64,000 nt of DNA, from NCBI RefSeq assembly GCF_001705515.1, contig NZ_MDJS01000001.1, positions 1,736,001 to 1,800,000 on the forward strand, written 5' to 3'. Origin of the DNA: Mucilaginibacter sp. PPCGB 2223 (GTDB lineage: Bacteria; Bacteroidota; Bacteroidia; Sphingobacteriales; Sphingobacteriaceae). Under the pieces are notes generated by a model. The model ran no database searches, was not told the DNA's origin, and saw only the letters and a program-made list of their open reading frames with translations. Made by a program: the position numbers and the translations under genes. This document shows, piece after piece, positions 26,747 through 36,373 of the stretch. Position 1 is the first letter of the stretch. Every line of letters begins with the position of its first letter.

Positions 26747-26973
26747 CAGGCAACATCTTGCAATGAATGTCCCGACAAAGTTAATTTAGCGTATTGCAGG
26801 CTCGCCAAAATATCATCCTTCTCTAATTCCGGATGATCACCCAATATCTCTTCCGCTAACATACCAGAACTCAGCATATCGATAATAACTTCAACCGGCC
26901 AGCGCATTCCACGTATACATGGCTTGCCATGGCAGATTTCAGGATCGATAGTTATACGGCTAAGTAAATTCAT
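26746..26973 (-). CDS. DUF433 antitoxin-like protein
   Basis: 75 residues. The motif ITIDPEICHGKPCIRGMRWPVEVI is diagnostic of DUF433, followed by a helix-turn-helix-like C-terminal part (EEILGDHPELEKDDILASLQYA). It likely binds DNA to repress the operon and neutralises the PIN-like partner. First gene of the pair; stop and start overlap as TGATG-type coupling. Confidence 0.9.
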   Translation of the reverse strand: MNLLSRITIDPEICHGKPCIRGMRWPVEVIIDMLSSGMLAEEILGDHPELEKDDILASLQYAKLTLSGHSLQDVA

Positions 26974-27085
26974 TACACAAATATCGGTAATTAATTTATT
27001 ATCAACAATTACGAAACTTATCCTTACAGCGATAACGCTTTTATATTAAAAATTCGAAATTGAACATCCGAAATTCGAAATCCCG

Positions 27086-28390
27086 CTACAACTTCTCCCC
27101 GTGCTGGCTGATATCCAAACCTATTGCCTCCTCTTCTGCCGAAACACGCAGCGGCGTAATCATATCAGTTATTTTGAGCAACAGCAGCGAGCCAAAGAAG
27201 GCGAATATCGAAACGCCGACCAATGCCTCCAGTTGGGTCAAAAACAAATGCCATTCGCCAAAGAACAAACCGTTACCCGTAGTATTGCCGCCGTTGATGT
27301 TTTTATGGGCAAATACACCGGTAAGTACCATACCTACCATACCGCCCACACCGTGGCATGGAAAAACGTCTAAAGTATCGTCGATCGTGGTACGTGTACG
27401 CCATTCAACCACCAGGTTGCTCACCAACGACGAAATAACGCCGATAGCCAGCGAGTGCGGGATAGATACAAAACCCGCAGCCGGGGTAATGGCCACTAAG
27501 CCCACCACAGCACCGATACAGGCGCCCATTGCGCTTGGTTTTTTACCACGGAGCAGGTCGACGTTGATCCAGCAAACTGCAGCTGCCGCCGATGCTGTTG
27601 TACTGGTAGCCAACGCTGTAACCGCAAGCGGGTTAGCGCCCATGGCCGAACCGGCATTAAAACCAAACCAGCCAAACCAAAGCAGGCCGGTACCGATCAT
27701 CACATAAGTTATCCGGGCAGGCGAATGATTGGGCTCATTGCGCCGTTTTAAATAAAGCGCCGATGCCAGCGCCGCCCATCCGGCCGACATGTGTACTACC
27801 GTGCCACCGGCAAAATCGAGCACGCCTAACTTAAACAACAACCCATCCGGGTGCCAGGTGCAATGCGCCAGCGGGGCGTATATACATACAAAGAACAAAC
27901 AGATAAATACCACGTACGAGTTAAAACGGATCCTCTCGGCAAAAGCGCCGGTGATCAGCGCCGGGGTAATGATGGCAAATTTTAACTGGTACATAGCAAA
28001 TAGCAGCAGCGGTATGGTAGGCGCCAGTTTCCAAACCTGGTTACCGAGCATGCCTTTCATCATAAAAAACGTACGCGGGTCGCCTATAATGCCATGTATC
28101 GAATTGCCAAAGGCTAAACTAAACCCGAACGTTATCCAGATAACCGTGATAACGGCCATACAGATGAAGCTCTGGAACATGGTCGAGATCACATTTTTCT
28201 TATTCACCATACCGCCGTAAAAAAAGGCAAGGCCCGGGGTCATGATCAGTACCAAACCTGTAGCGCTTAGCATCCAGGCGGTGTCGGCAGCGTCAATCTT
28301 TCCGTTCGAATTAACTACCTGGATAGACGGGTAAATAAAAGTGAGGATAACAAGAAATGCCAGAATAGCAAAGGGGACGTAGCGTTTCAT
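27086..28390 (-). CDS. amtB: Ammonium transporter, Amt family
   Basis: 434 residues with about 11-12 membrane segments. Family landmarks: DTAWMLSATGLVLIMTPGLAFFYGGMV near the start, FAGGTVVHMSAGWAALA (first pore His region), and DVFPCHGVGGMVGMVLTGVFA (second pore His). It conducts ammonium into the cell. No glnB/glnK regulator adjoins it, unlike the usual glnK-amtB pair. The ethanolamine operon 7 kb away also yields ammonium but there is no direct link. Confidence 0.95.
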   Translation of the reverse strand: MKRYVPFAILAFLVILTFIYPSIQVVNSNGKIDAADTAWMLSATGLVLIMTPGLAFFYGGMVNKKNVISTMFQSFICMAVITVIWITFGFSLAFGNSIHGIIGDPRTFFMMKGMLGNQVWKLAPTIPLLLFAMYQLKFAIITPALITGAFAERIRFNSYVVFICLFFVCIYAPLAHCTWHPDGLLFKLGVLDFAGGTVVHMSAGWAALASALYLKRRNEPNHSPARITYVMIGTGLLWFGWFGFNAGSAMGANPLAVTALATSTTASAAAAVCWINVDLLRGKKPSAMGACIGAVVGLVAITPAAGFVSIPHSLAIGVISSLVSNLVVEWRTRTTIDDTLDVFPCHGVGGMVGMVLTGVFAHKNINGGNTTGNGLFFGEWHLFLTQLEALVGVSIFAFFGSLLLLKITDMITPLRVSAEEEAIGLDISQHGEKL

Positions 28391-28422
28391 TTATAATTTC
28401 AAAAACCTGTTAAATAGATTTC

Positions 28423-28430
28423 CAAAATTA
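28423..28430 (-). promoter_or_regulatory. TAnnTTTG -7 box for amtB
   Basis: Minus strand TAATTTTG, 32 nt upstream of the amtB ATG. It lies between amtB and the end of the nuo operon, showing amtB has its own promoter. Confidence 0.55.
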
Positions 28431-28484
28431 TAAAATTTCTACATTTTCGGTATACATTACCTAATTTATATTACATATATCATA

Positions 28485-29987
28485 TTAATTAAGCAGATTG
28501 CTCAAAAATTGGGGAAATATTCCCAAAAACAGCAAAAAAACCGACAGGAAACAAACCATCATCAGTAAATACCGGTGATTAACGATCAGATCGTCGGCAT
28601 GATGCTCGTTTTTCTTCAAAAACATATACAGCGGTATCTTGATATAATAAAAAAGCGCGATCAGCGTAGTAGCTGCCCCTGTTATCATTAACGCCAGCAG
28701 CCAACCGTTACGTGTTTGCTCATACATCGTATATGCAGCCGAAAAAACAAGTAGCTTACCGTTAAAACCGGCCGTAACCGGCAACCCCGCTAAGGATATC
28801 AGGATAATTACAAAACAAACAGACGGCAGCGGGTAGCGCAATCCTACTCCCTTAAAACTATCGAGGGTAGCAGCGCCTATTTTGTTAACGTAGTACGTCG
28901 CCAGCATCAGCGCGGCCAGGTTAGCCACAGCGTATACTGCGAGGTAGAACACCAGCGAAGATATACCCTGTTGCGAAAATGTAGTAACGGCCATTAACGC
29001 AAAACCCGTATGGCCGATGCTCGAGTAGGCCAGCAGCCTTTTGATGTTCTTTTGCCAGATAGCCGCAAGGTTACCCACAATCATCGTCACAATACCTACA
29101 ACCGATAAAAACAACCTGAAATCGAAAGTCGACCAGTAGGCGTTGAATGCAAAAGGCCTCAGAAAATTAACCAGCAATGCAAAACCTGCAATTTTGGGTA
29201 GCGTAGACAGGTATGCAGTAACCGGGGTCGCCGCACCCTGATAAACATCGGGTACCCAAAAATGCATCGGTACAAATGACAATTTGAAACCTATACCAAC
29301 CAGTACCAGCACCATGGCGAGCGACACGCTGACCGGGTGCGCCAATATCAGGTTGGTAACAAAGTCGCCCGAGAAAATATCCATCGTACCTGCAAAACCG
29401 TATAACAGGGATATACCGTAAAGCATAATGGCCGACGAAGTAGCACCAAACAGGACGTATTTCATACCTGCTTCGGTACTCACAGCCGTGTCAGACCGGT
29501 AAGCGGCCATCAGGTACGATGCAATAGATACCATCTCGACCGAAATATAGATACTCAGCAGGTTTACCGCCATCGTCATTAAATGCAAGCCTAATAACGA
29601 TGCGATAATAATCGAATACAGATCGGCCAGCCCTTTATAATGCGAGCGCAGGGCTTTATCCCAGGGCAGATAAAGCAATATCAGCAAGGCTGCAACATCA
29701 ATTATCAGCTTAAATAAGGTGAAGGTATGATGCAGCAACAACATCCCGTTAAACAGGAAGTGCGATTGGCTTAATGTGGTTAATTCACGGTAAGTTTCAA
29801 ATGTTACCAATACCATGCCGGCCAATGCAATTGTGCGGCAAAACACAGGGTTCTGCTTGCCCGCAAACAGATAGGTAATAAAAACCAGCAAAAACAAAAC
29901 ACTCAGCAATAGTTCGGGCACAAAAAAGTGCAAACTATCTGTAATATTTTTAAGCTGTGCGGGTATGTATGGTATCAGGTCGTTCAT
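28485..29987 (-). CDS. nuoN: NADH-quinone oxidoreductase subunit N
   Basis: 500 residues, about 14 membrane segments. The antiporter-like core is seen in EMVSIASYLMAAYRS, GIGFKLSFVPMHFWVPDVYQGA and KRLLAYSSIGHTGFALMA, with the conserved pumping Glu and Lys. One of three proton-pumping subunits of complex I. Last gene of the operon; it begins 3 nt after the DUF4139 gene, which separates it from nuoM. Confidence 0.96.
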   Translation of the reverse strand: MNDLIPYIPAQLKNITDSLHFFVPELLLSVLFLLVFITYLFAGKQNPVFCRTIALAGMVLVTFETYRELTTLSQSHFLFNGMLLLHHTFTLFKLIIDVAALLILLYLPWDKALRSHYKGLADLYSIIIASLLGLHLMTMAVNLLSIYISVEMVSIASYLMAAYRSDTAVSTEAGMKYVLFGATSSAIMLYGISLLYGFAGTMDIFSGDFVTNLILAHPVSVSLAMVLVLVGIGFKLSFVPMHFWVPDVYQGAATPVTAYLSTLPKIAGFALLVNFLRPFAFNAYWSTFDFRLFLSVVGIVTMIVGNLAAIWQKNIKRLLAYSSIGHTGFALMAVTTFSQQGISSLVFYLAVYAVANLAALMLATYYVNKIGAATLDSFKGVGLRYPLPSVCFVIILISLAGLPVTAGFNGKLLVFSAAYTMYEQTRNGWLLALMITGAATTLIALFYYIKIPLYMFLKKNEHHADDLIVNHRYLLMMVCFLSVFLLFLGIFPQFLSNLLN

Positions 29988-29990
29988 TAA

Positions 29991-31868
29991 TTATTGAACT
30001 ATAACTTGTTGGTTTTTGGGATATTTAACCTGGTAACGCAGATCAAGCTTTTTCTCTTCAGCCGGACTAAGTTTAAGTACCCATTGTAGCTTGCCATCCA
30101 GGTCGTTTATTTTACCACCTGATAGTTCCTGTTTCTCCACTTCGATAGCTGTGTTTTGCGAAACCGGCACCTGGTCCTCAACTAAAAGATTTATTACCTG
30201 GTTCTTCCGGTTTTTAACATCGATCAGCCAGTCTTTGGTTTCCTTTTTGTTCGAACCAATAATCTGCCGTTGAGTGGTATTTTTTTGAAGGGTGCGTGTT
30301 ACCACGATATTTTTATCTGTACCCAGCGAAAGATTCAGGGTATCGCTCGAAGAATGCGTATCAAGTAAGGATTTGCCGATATATGTATCCTCAAAAAACA
30401 AATTAGCCTCTCCCGAAAGGAAATTATACTTATTCCAGTCGACCAGTTGAGCTGTCAGGAAAACATCGGTATTGAGCTTAGGCGCCACAAAATATTGAAA
30501 GCTGGCATTCAGATCAAACTGACCAATATCGACCACATATTGTTTGCCATCGCTCGGTATGCTGTATGGGTTATTGATATTAAAATCAACGTTGGTTTGG
30601 TTCTCTTCCTGATCCACCAAAACCGGGATAGTTTCCATGGAAGCTGCTCCCCTGATCCGTACTTTATCCGAATTAACAGCAACTCCGGCCGCACGCCCCT
30701 CTAATGCGCTGCCGTAACCCGTAACAACAACCTCATTTAAAGAGTTATGCGAAGCCTCCAGGCTTACATTCATGCTGGCCGAAGTAACACGGCGTTCCAG
30801 TGTTTCGTAACCTATATATGAAAACACCAGTGTCTGGCTGCCCTGTGGTACCTGCAATGAATAATTTCCGTTTGCATCACTTGCTGTACCGATAGACGTA
30901 CCTTTAACTTTGACGCTAACACCAATTAAAGACGTCCCATCAGTGCGATCTGTTATACGCCCGGTAACGCGTGTTATGTTTTCTGCCTGGTTGCTATACA
31001 CCATCCCATAGTTCAGATAATAAGGCTTAAGCTCTGGTTTACTGCCGCTCACACTGGGGTTTCCTGTCGATAAGATCAGCTTTACATCTTTCCATTCTTC
31101 GCCGCATTGTTGCGATACATTGGCTTTATAAGCAATATTGATCGGACTGTTCACATCCTTAGCGCGGATATCGTAGGTTGGGTACCAGCCGGCATTATGT
31201 ACCAGATAGCTTAAAGTAAACTGTGAACGCGTTGCCACTTTAGATGAAATGGTGACAATGATATCACTTGTATTTTTGGTGCTGCCGCGCGATATATCGG
31301 CAATCTGGCTGGTAAACTTATTTAGTTCAAGGTTTAAAGCGGCCAACTCTGTGTTGATTACTTGCTGTTTTTTTCTGAGCACGGTTAGCCGCTGCGTCTG
31401 GAAGTCCAACGCCTGCTGCAGTTTCAAAACATCGAGGTTAACATTCTGCCCGCTAACAACCTGGTTTTTGAGCAGCATACTTTCCTCTTCTTTATAGATC
31501 GAAAGCTGGTCGGTCTGTAAGGTTATTTTATCTTTGATGAGTTTTTGCTGATCCTGCAGCTCTTCTATTTGTTTTAGCTTGGTTTGCTGGTTCAAAAAGT
31601 TAAGTTCCTGCTTTACCGATAAAATGGTAAAAGGACCGGCCGCATGTACTTGTATGCTTTGCACATCGATATCCGGTGAAATACCCTGGAATGTTACGGT
31701 TGATGTACCTGTAACAATATTGACCATTGCACTGCGCGTTACCTGCGCACCTGTTAAAAACACAGTTATTTTTTCGGGCTTTGAGGTGACCTTCTGATCT
31801 TCATTGGCGTTTGCCAATCCGCAAACCAGCAACAGGAGAAAACATAAGTTGATAAACTTCTTGTCCAT
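29991..31868 (-). CDS. DUF4139 protein with inserted SusC-like N-terminal segment
   Basis: 625 residues. Signal peptide ends about ANA (residue 21). DUF4140-like N-terminus (PEKITVFLTGAQVTRSA), then a coiled coil (about 95-190), then the DUF4139 barrel-like domain starting SYLVHNAGWYPTYDIRA and resuming QYFVAPKLNTDVFLTAQL to the end. In between, residues 300-372 form a CarboxypepD_reg-like domain (VTGRITDRTDGTSLIGVSV) and 377-418 resemble the start of a TonB plug (NEVVVTGYG, KVRIRGAASMETIPVLVD). Such a segment normally begins SusC receptors. The gene sits 9 nt after nuoM and 3 nt before nuoN. Function unknown; location suggests periplasm or outer membrane, not complex I itself. Confidence 0.88.
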   Translation of the reverse strand: MDKKFINLCFLLLLVCGLANANEDQKVTSKPEKITVFLTGAQVTRSAMVNIVTGTSTVTFQGISPDIDVQSIQVHAAGPFTILSVKQELNFLNQQTKLKQIEELQDQQKLIKDKITLQTDQLSIYKEEESMLLKNQVVSGQNVNLDVLKLQQALDFQTQRLTVLRKKQQVINTELAALNLELNKFTSQIADISRGSTKNTSDIIVTISSKVATRSQFTLSYLVHNAGWYPTYDIRAKDVNSPINIAYKANVSQQCGEEWKDVKLILSTGNPSVSGSKPELKPYYLNYGMVYSNQAENITRVTGRITDRTDGTSLIGVSVKVKGTSIGTASDANGNYSLQVPQGSQTLVFSYIGYETLERRVTSASMNVSLEASHNSLNEVVVTGYGSALEGRAAGVAVNSDKVRIRGAASMETIPVLVDQEENQTNVDFNINNPYSIPSDGKQYVVDIGQFDLNASFQYFVAPKLNTDVFLTAQLVDWNKYNFLSGEANLFFEDTYIGKSLLDTHSSSDTLNLSLGTDKNIVVTRTLQKNTTQRQIIGSNKKETKDWLIDVKNRKNQVINLLVEDQVPVSQNTAIEVEKQELSGGKINDLDGKLQWVLKLSPAEEKKLDLRYQVKYPKNQQVIVQ

Positions 31869-31877
31869 AAGGTTAGG

Positions 31878-33482
31878 TTATTTGGTATGCATAAATTGTA
31901 TCAGCGCCAGTACCGAATCGTTGATCTTATCAAAAGCCAGCGAAGGCATTACACCCAGCGCCAGCGTGAGCAAAGCCAAAGGTACCAGGGCTATCATTTC
32001 ACGTTTCCCGAGGTCGGTCAGGGCCAGTTTCCATATATCGCCGCCTTTTAAATGCGTTTCGCCAAAAAACATTCGCTGCAGCGTCCATAAAAAATAGCCG
32101 GCACTTAATAATATCCCTACCGAACCGCAAACAGCCATCCAGGTTGGCAATAAACCGTTAAATACATGCGAGTTAAAGGCGCCCAGCAAGCTGAATGCTT
32201 CGGCTATGAATGCCGAGAAACCGGGCAGGCCCAGCGATGCAAAAAATGCGATCATCACAAAAACGGTATATCGTGGCAGCAAAGTACCCAACCCACGGAA
32301 GCTGTAAATATCCCTGTTATGTACGCGGTTATAAATTACACCAACCAGGTAAAACAACATGGTTGATAAAAAGCCGTGGCTCACCATTTGCATAACTGCA
32401 CCGCTTACGCCTTCGGCGGTTTGTGAGGCTATCCCAAGCAGCACAAAGCCCATATGCGATACAGAGGAATAGGCGATCAGCTTCTTCAAATCGCGCTGGG
32501 CAAGCGCGTTAAGCGCACCGTACAAAATAGATATCACCCCCAACAGTCCCAACCAAAAAGCGCCGGAAGTTGCTACCTCGGGGAAGATGCCCAGGCAGAT
32601 ACGGATAATACCGTATCCTCCTATTTTCAACAGTACTCCGGCCAGGATGATCGATACCGGCGTAGGTGCTTCCACGTGTGCGTCGGGCAGCCAGGTGTGC
32701 AAAGGCACTACCGGTACTTTGATGGCAAATGCGATGAAAAGGACTATGAAGCCCACCGTACGTGCCGGGAAACCCAACAGGGTTTGATGGCTCAGGATAC
32801 TAAAAATCGAGTCTTTATCATAATTAGCCGGGTTCATCATCTGGATGATGTTGAAAGTATGGTAACCCGTTGCCGGGTCTTTAACCGAAAAGTATAGCCC
32901 CAGCATCACCAGCAGCATAAATACCGAGCCGAACAGTGTGAAGAGGAAGAACTTAATAGCCGCGTATTCGCGCCGGACACCGCCCCAGATGCCTATCAGG
33001 AAGTAAAGCGGCAGCAGCATTAATTCATAAAAAATGTAGAACAAAAAGAAATCGAGTGAGCAGAATACGCCCGTTACTGCCATATCAAGCAATAAAAATA
33101 ACGCAAAATATCCTTTATGGTTTTTATTGATTTCCCAGGATGACAAAGCGGCGATGACCATAACGATAGATGACATTACCAGCATCAGGATGGAAACACC
33201 GTCAACACCAACGAAATAATCGATCTGCATTTTGCCCATGCCCCCCAGGTTAAGGCCTATCCAGTGTACTTTCTCTACATACTGATACTGCCCTTCATTA
33301 CTTATTCCTGCAAAATTCGGCCCTGTTTTAAAATGAATATACAGCCATACACTTAACACCAGTTGCAACAGTGTGGCAAACAGTGTAATGTATCTGAAAA
33401 GATTCCGCAGGCTATCGGGCAATACCAGAACGAGTAAGCCAAATAACAAAGGCGAAAATATAAGTAACGATAGTATATTCAT
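31878..33482 (-). CDS. nuoM: NADH-quinone oxidoreductase subunit M
   Basis: 534 residues, about 14 membrane segments. Signature stretches FYIFYELMLLPLYFLIGIWGG (conserved Glu), AFAIKVPVVPLHTWLPDAHVEAPTPVS and KKLIAYSSVSHMGFVLLG. Antiporter-like proton-pumping subunit of complex I. Two nucleotides after nuoL. Confidence 0.97.
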   Translation of the reverse strand: MNILSLLIFSPLLFGLLVLVLPDSLRNLFRYITLFATLLQLVLSVWLYIHFKTGPNFAGISNEGQYQYVEKVHWIGLNLGGMGKMQIDYFVGVDGVSILMLVMSSIVMVIAALSSWEINKNHKGYFALFLLLDMAVTGVFCSLDFFLFYIFYELMLLPLYFLIGIWGGVRREYAAIKFFLFTLFGSVFMLLVMLGLYFSVKDPATGYHTFNIIQMMNPANYDKDSIFSILSHQTLLGFPARTVGFIVLFIAFAIKVPVVPLHTWLPDAHVEAPTPVSIILAGVLLKIGGYGIIRICLGIFPEVATSGAFWLGLLGVISILYGALNALAQRDLKKLIAYSSVSHMGFVLLGIASQTAEGVSGAVMQMVSHGFLSTMLFYLVGVIYNRVHNRDIYSFRGLGTLLPRYTVFVMIAFFASLGLPGFSAFIAEAFSLLGAFNSHVFNGLLPTWMAVCGSVGILLSAGYFLWTLQRMFFGETHLKGGDIWKLALTDLGKREMIALVPLALLTLALGVMPSLAFDKINDSVLALIQFMHTK

Positions 33483-33484
33483 CT

Positions 33485-35512
33485 TTAAATAAACGTCTTT
33501 AAAATATACAATGCCAGCACAATGATGAGCATAGTAAACAGGTAACCCTGTACCCTGCCGGTTTGAAAACCACGAATGAAATTACCCGCCTGTTTTACAA
33601 AATAGGTAATCGAGTGGATAATCCCGTCAATAATATACCGATCTATCCAGGCCGAAATACGGCTCAATACCAGCCCTGTTCCTGCAATCAATTTGACGAT
33701 GCCGTCAATAACATAAGTATCAAACCACGATGCGGCGCGGCTTAAACCAACTACAGCTCTTACGATTATACCGTTATAAAATGTATCGATATACCACTGA
33801 TTATAGGACATGTTAAACAACACACCCTTAAATTTAAGCCATTGCAGTTTTTGCCTGACGTACACCCCATAGGCTATCAGTACTACGCAAACACTTAGCG
33901 CGCTGATGAGGAACGGGACCAACTCGCCGGAACTTTCGGTTTTATTTACCATATCAGCAAAGCCCTTAACTATCCAGGCGCTTTCGAATTTCAGCGGGTT
34001 TAACGAGAATAAAGGAAATAATGAGCCCAATGCGAGCAAGATCATCGGCAGGTACAACAGCGGGTTTTCTTCGTGAGCTTCCGGTTCGCTATCGGCACTA
34101 ATGCCTTCTAACCCCGACTCACCAAAAAACACCTTAAACATTAAACGGCCAATGTAAAAAGCAGTAAGTAAGCTTGTGAGCACCGCACCTATCGGGATGA
34201 TCGAATAAGCCCATCCTTTACCTTCTGCCCAAGCAAAGCCCTGGATCAATATACCATCTTTAGATAGGCAACCGGCTGTTAACGGGAAACCTATCAAAGC
34301 CAGCGCTGCAACGCAACAGGTTATAAAAGTTACCGGCATAATTTTGCGCAGGCCACCCATGTTATTAATATTCTGCGCATCGATATGTAAGCGATGTTTA
34401 CGTTTCAGGTGCTGCATTTCGTGGATAATCACACCTGCAGCTAAAAACAATAAACATTTAAAAAATGCATGGGTAGCCAGGTGGAATAAGGCCGACGAAT
34501 AAGCGCCGATCCCCATCGCCATCATCATGTAACCTAACTGCGATATGGTGGAATAGGCCAGTATCCGTTTCAGGTCGGTTTGCGTTAGCGCGATGGTGGC
34601 CGCCATAAAAGCGGTAAAGCAACCTACAATGGCAATAACTGTTAGGACTTCGGTATTAAACAAAGGATAAACCCTGCCCAGTAAAAATATGCCCGCAGCA
34701 ACCATGGTAGCAGCATGGATGAGCGCCGAAACCGAGGTGGGGCCTTCCATGGCGTCAGGCAGCCAGGTATGTAAGGGAAACTGTGCCGACTTGGCAACGG
34801 CGCCAGCCAGGAAACACAGGCCTGCAATTGTTACCGATTTAGTAGCAGTTGCTGTAGCAGCAGCAGTCGCTAATGAGTGATCACCGAATAAGGTAACGAT
34901 ATCAAAAGTATCGTAATGCGTATACACCAGCATAATACCGGTGAGCAAGGCCACATCGCCTATCCGGTTCATGAGGAAAGCTTTTTTATTGGCCTGAATA
35001 GCTTTTTCGCGCGTAAACCAAAAACCGATAAGCAGGTACGAAGCAAAACCCACCATCTCCCAAAAAGCATAAAGCAGCAGCAGGTTATCCACTACCACCA
35101 AAGCCAGCATAGCAAAACAAAAAAGGCTGAGATAGGCAAAGTACCGCGTGTAATGGTTATCGCCTTTCATATAAGCGATGGAATAAACATGAACCGGCAA
35201 GGCTATAGCCGATACCAGTAACAACATGAGTACCGACAGGTTATTGAGCCAGATGCCTAAGCGGATTTGTGTACTGCCAACAGTAAACCATATCTGCTGC
35301 ACATGCAGCGCCGGTTGGTTCCAAACCTCAAAAAACACGAATACAGAGAGCGCCAGACTTGCGCCAATAGCCAAGCCCGAAAGCACTCCAGATAGTTTGC
35401 TCTGCCTGGGTACAATAAAAAGGTTGAGCAAAAAAGCCACAAACGGCAATACAACCGCCGTAACGGCCAATTGTATAACGGAAATATCCGAATGTGTTAA
35501 AACTGTTTCCAA
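33485..35512 (-). CDS. nuoL: NADH-quinone oxidoreductase subunit L
   Basis: 675 residues. Conserved YAFWEMVGFASYLLIGFWF, KSAQFPLHTWLPDAMEGPTSVSALIHAATMVAAG and KRILAYSTISQLGYMMMA; the C-terminal region holds the long lateral helix and final anchor segment. Start codon is TTG at 35512 (an in-frame TAG lies 12 nt upstream and no nearby ATG fits). Largest proton-pumping subunit of complex I. 13 nt after nuoK. Confidence 0.97.
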   Translation of the reverse strand: METVLTHSDISVIQLAVTAVVLPFVAFLLNLFIVPRQSKLSGVLSGLAIGASLALSVFVFFEVWNQPALHVQQIWFTVGSTQIRLGIWLNNLSVLMLLLVSAIALPVHVYSIAYMKGDNHYTRYFAYLSLFCFAMLALVVVDNLLLLYAFWEMVGFASYLLIGFWFTREKAIQANKKAFLMNRIGDVALLTGIMLVYTHYDTFDIVTLFGDHSLATAAATATATKSVTIAGLCFLAGAVAKSAQFPLHTWLPDAMEGPTSVSALIHAATMVAAGIFLLGRVYPLFNTEVLTVIAIVGCFTAFMAATIALTQTDLKRILAYSTISQLGYMMMAMGIGAYSSALFHLATHAFFKCLLFLAAGVIIHEMQHLKRKHRLHIDAQNINNMGGLRKIMPVTFITCCVAALALIGFPLTAGCLSKDGILIQGFAWAEGKGWAYSIIPIGAVLTSLLTAFYIGRLMFKVFFGESGLEGISADSEPEAHEENPLLYLPMILLALGSLFPLFSLNPLKFESAWIVKGFADMVNKTESSGELVPFLISALSVCVVLIAYGVYVRQKLQWLKFKGVLFNMSYNQWYIDTFYNGIIVRAVVGLSRAASWFDTYVIDGIVKLIAGTGLVLSRISAWIDRYIIDGIIHSITYFVKQAGNFIRGFQTGRVQGYLFTMLIIVLALYILKTFI

Positions 35513-35525
35513 ACTTGCTAAACTA

Positions 35526-35831
35526 TTAGTCTTTCAATCTTTCCACCTTTGCCGGGTCGATCGTTTTGTATTGCCGGTATACATTTAAAATTATCGCTAA
35601 GGCAACCGCCACGGCCGCTGCTGCAAGTACAATGGCAAACAAGGCGAATACCTGTCCGCTGTTAGCTAAGTCATCATACTTACCAAAGGCTACCAGGTTC
35701 AGTATCGCCGCATTGATCATCAGTTCAATACCGATCAATATCTGAATGGCATTGCGCTTTGATAACACGATATAAATCCCGATGCAAAACAGGCCTGCGC
35801 TGATGAACATGAAATCGGATAACATACTCAT
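35526..35831 (-). CDS. nuoK: NADH-quinone oxidoreductase subunit K
   Basis: 101 residues, three membrane segments. Conserved GIYIVLSKRNAIQILIGIELMINAAILN with the buried Glu of the proton path, and AAAVAVALAIILNVYR. Overlaps nuoJ by 4 nt. Confidence 0.96.
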   Translation of the reverse strand: MSMLSDFMFISAGLFCIGIYIVLSKRNAIQILIGIELMINAAILNLVAFGKYDDLANSGQVFALFAIVLAAAAVAVALAIILNVYRQYKTIDPAKVERLKD

Positions 35832-36373
35832 AGCTTATGCTCCTCCTTCCGGGATAAATGCACCGCACCAATCAGTGCCATCATTAATATAATTGAGATC
35901 ACTTCGAAAGGCAGTAAGTAGTTTGTCATCAGGTTTACACCGATGTTACCCAGATTATCCGTACGTGGCGGATTTACTCGCTGCGCATGTTGTATCCAGA
36001 CGATGCCATCGGGCCGCGCCTTAATGATTGCATTTACCAGGATCACCAAAAACAAACCTGCGGCAAGCAGCGCCGCCATATTGTTGATGGCAATAAACTT
36101 ATTACCGGTTTTGTTCTGCAGGCTGTTTAACGTTTCCTTGTTCGATAACATAAAGGCGAACAACATCAGCACCAATACGCCGCCAACGTAGATCACAATC
36201 TGCGTTACGGCCACAAAATCGGCCAGGGCAAAAACGTACAGCCCCGCCAGGGCAAACAACGTTACAAAAAACATAAAAACAGAGCGTACCAGGTTTTTGC
36301 TTGCAGCAACAATTAATGCCGATGCCAGCGCAGTAAAACCCATTACGTAAAATAAAACCTGGTTTATGTTCAT
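35828..36373 (-). CDS. nuoJ: NADH-quinone oxidoreductase subunit J
   Basis: 181 residues, five membrane segments. Typical NLVRSVFMFFVTLFALAGLYVFALADFVAVTQIVIYVGGVLVLMLFAFML arrangement seen at residues about 25-80. Part of the membrane arm of complex I. Overlaps nuoI and nuoK by 4 nt each. Confidence 0.95.
   Translation of the reverse strand: MNINQVLFYVMGFTALASALIVAASKNLVRSVFMFFVTLFALAGLYVFALADFVAVTQIVIYVGGVLVLMLFAFMLSNKETLNSLQNKTGNKFIAINNMAALLAAGLFLVILVNAIIKARPDGIVWIQHAQRVNPPRTDNLGNIGVNLMTNYLLPFEVISIILMMALIGAVHLSRKEEHKL

Noticed and set aside
27060..27707. 215-codon plus-strand ORF opposite amtB
   Set aside because: Low-complexity Thr/Pro/Ala-rich shadow typical of a frame antisense to a membrane protein.
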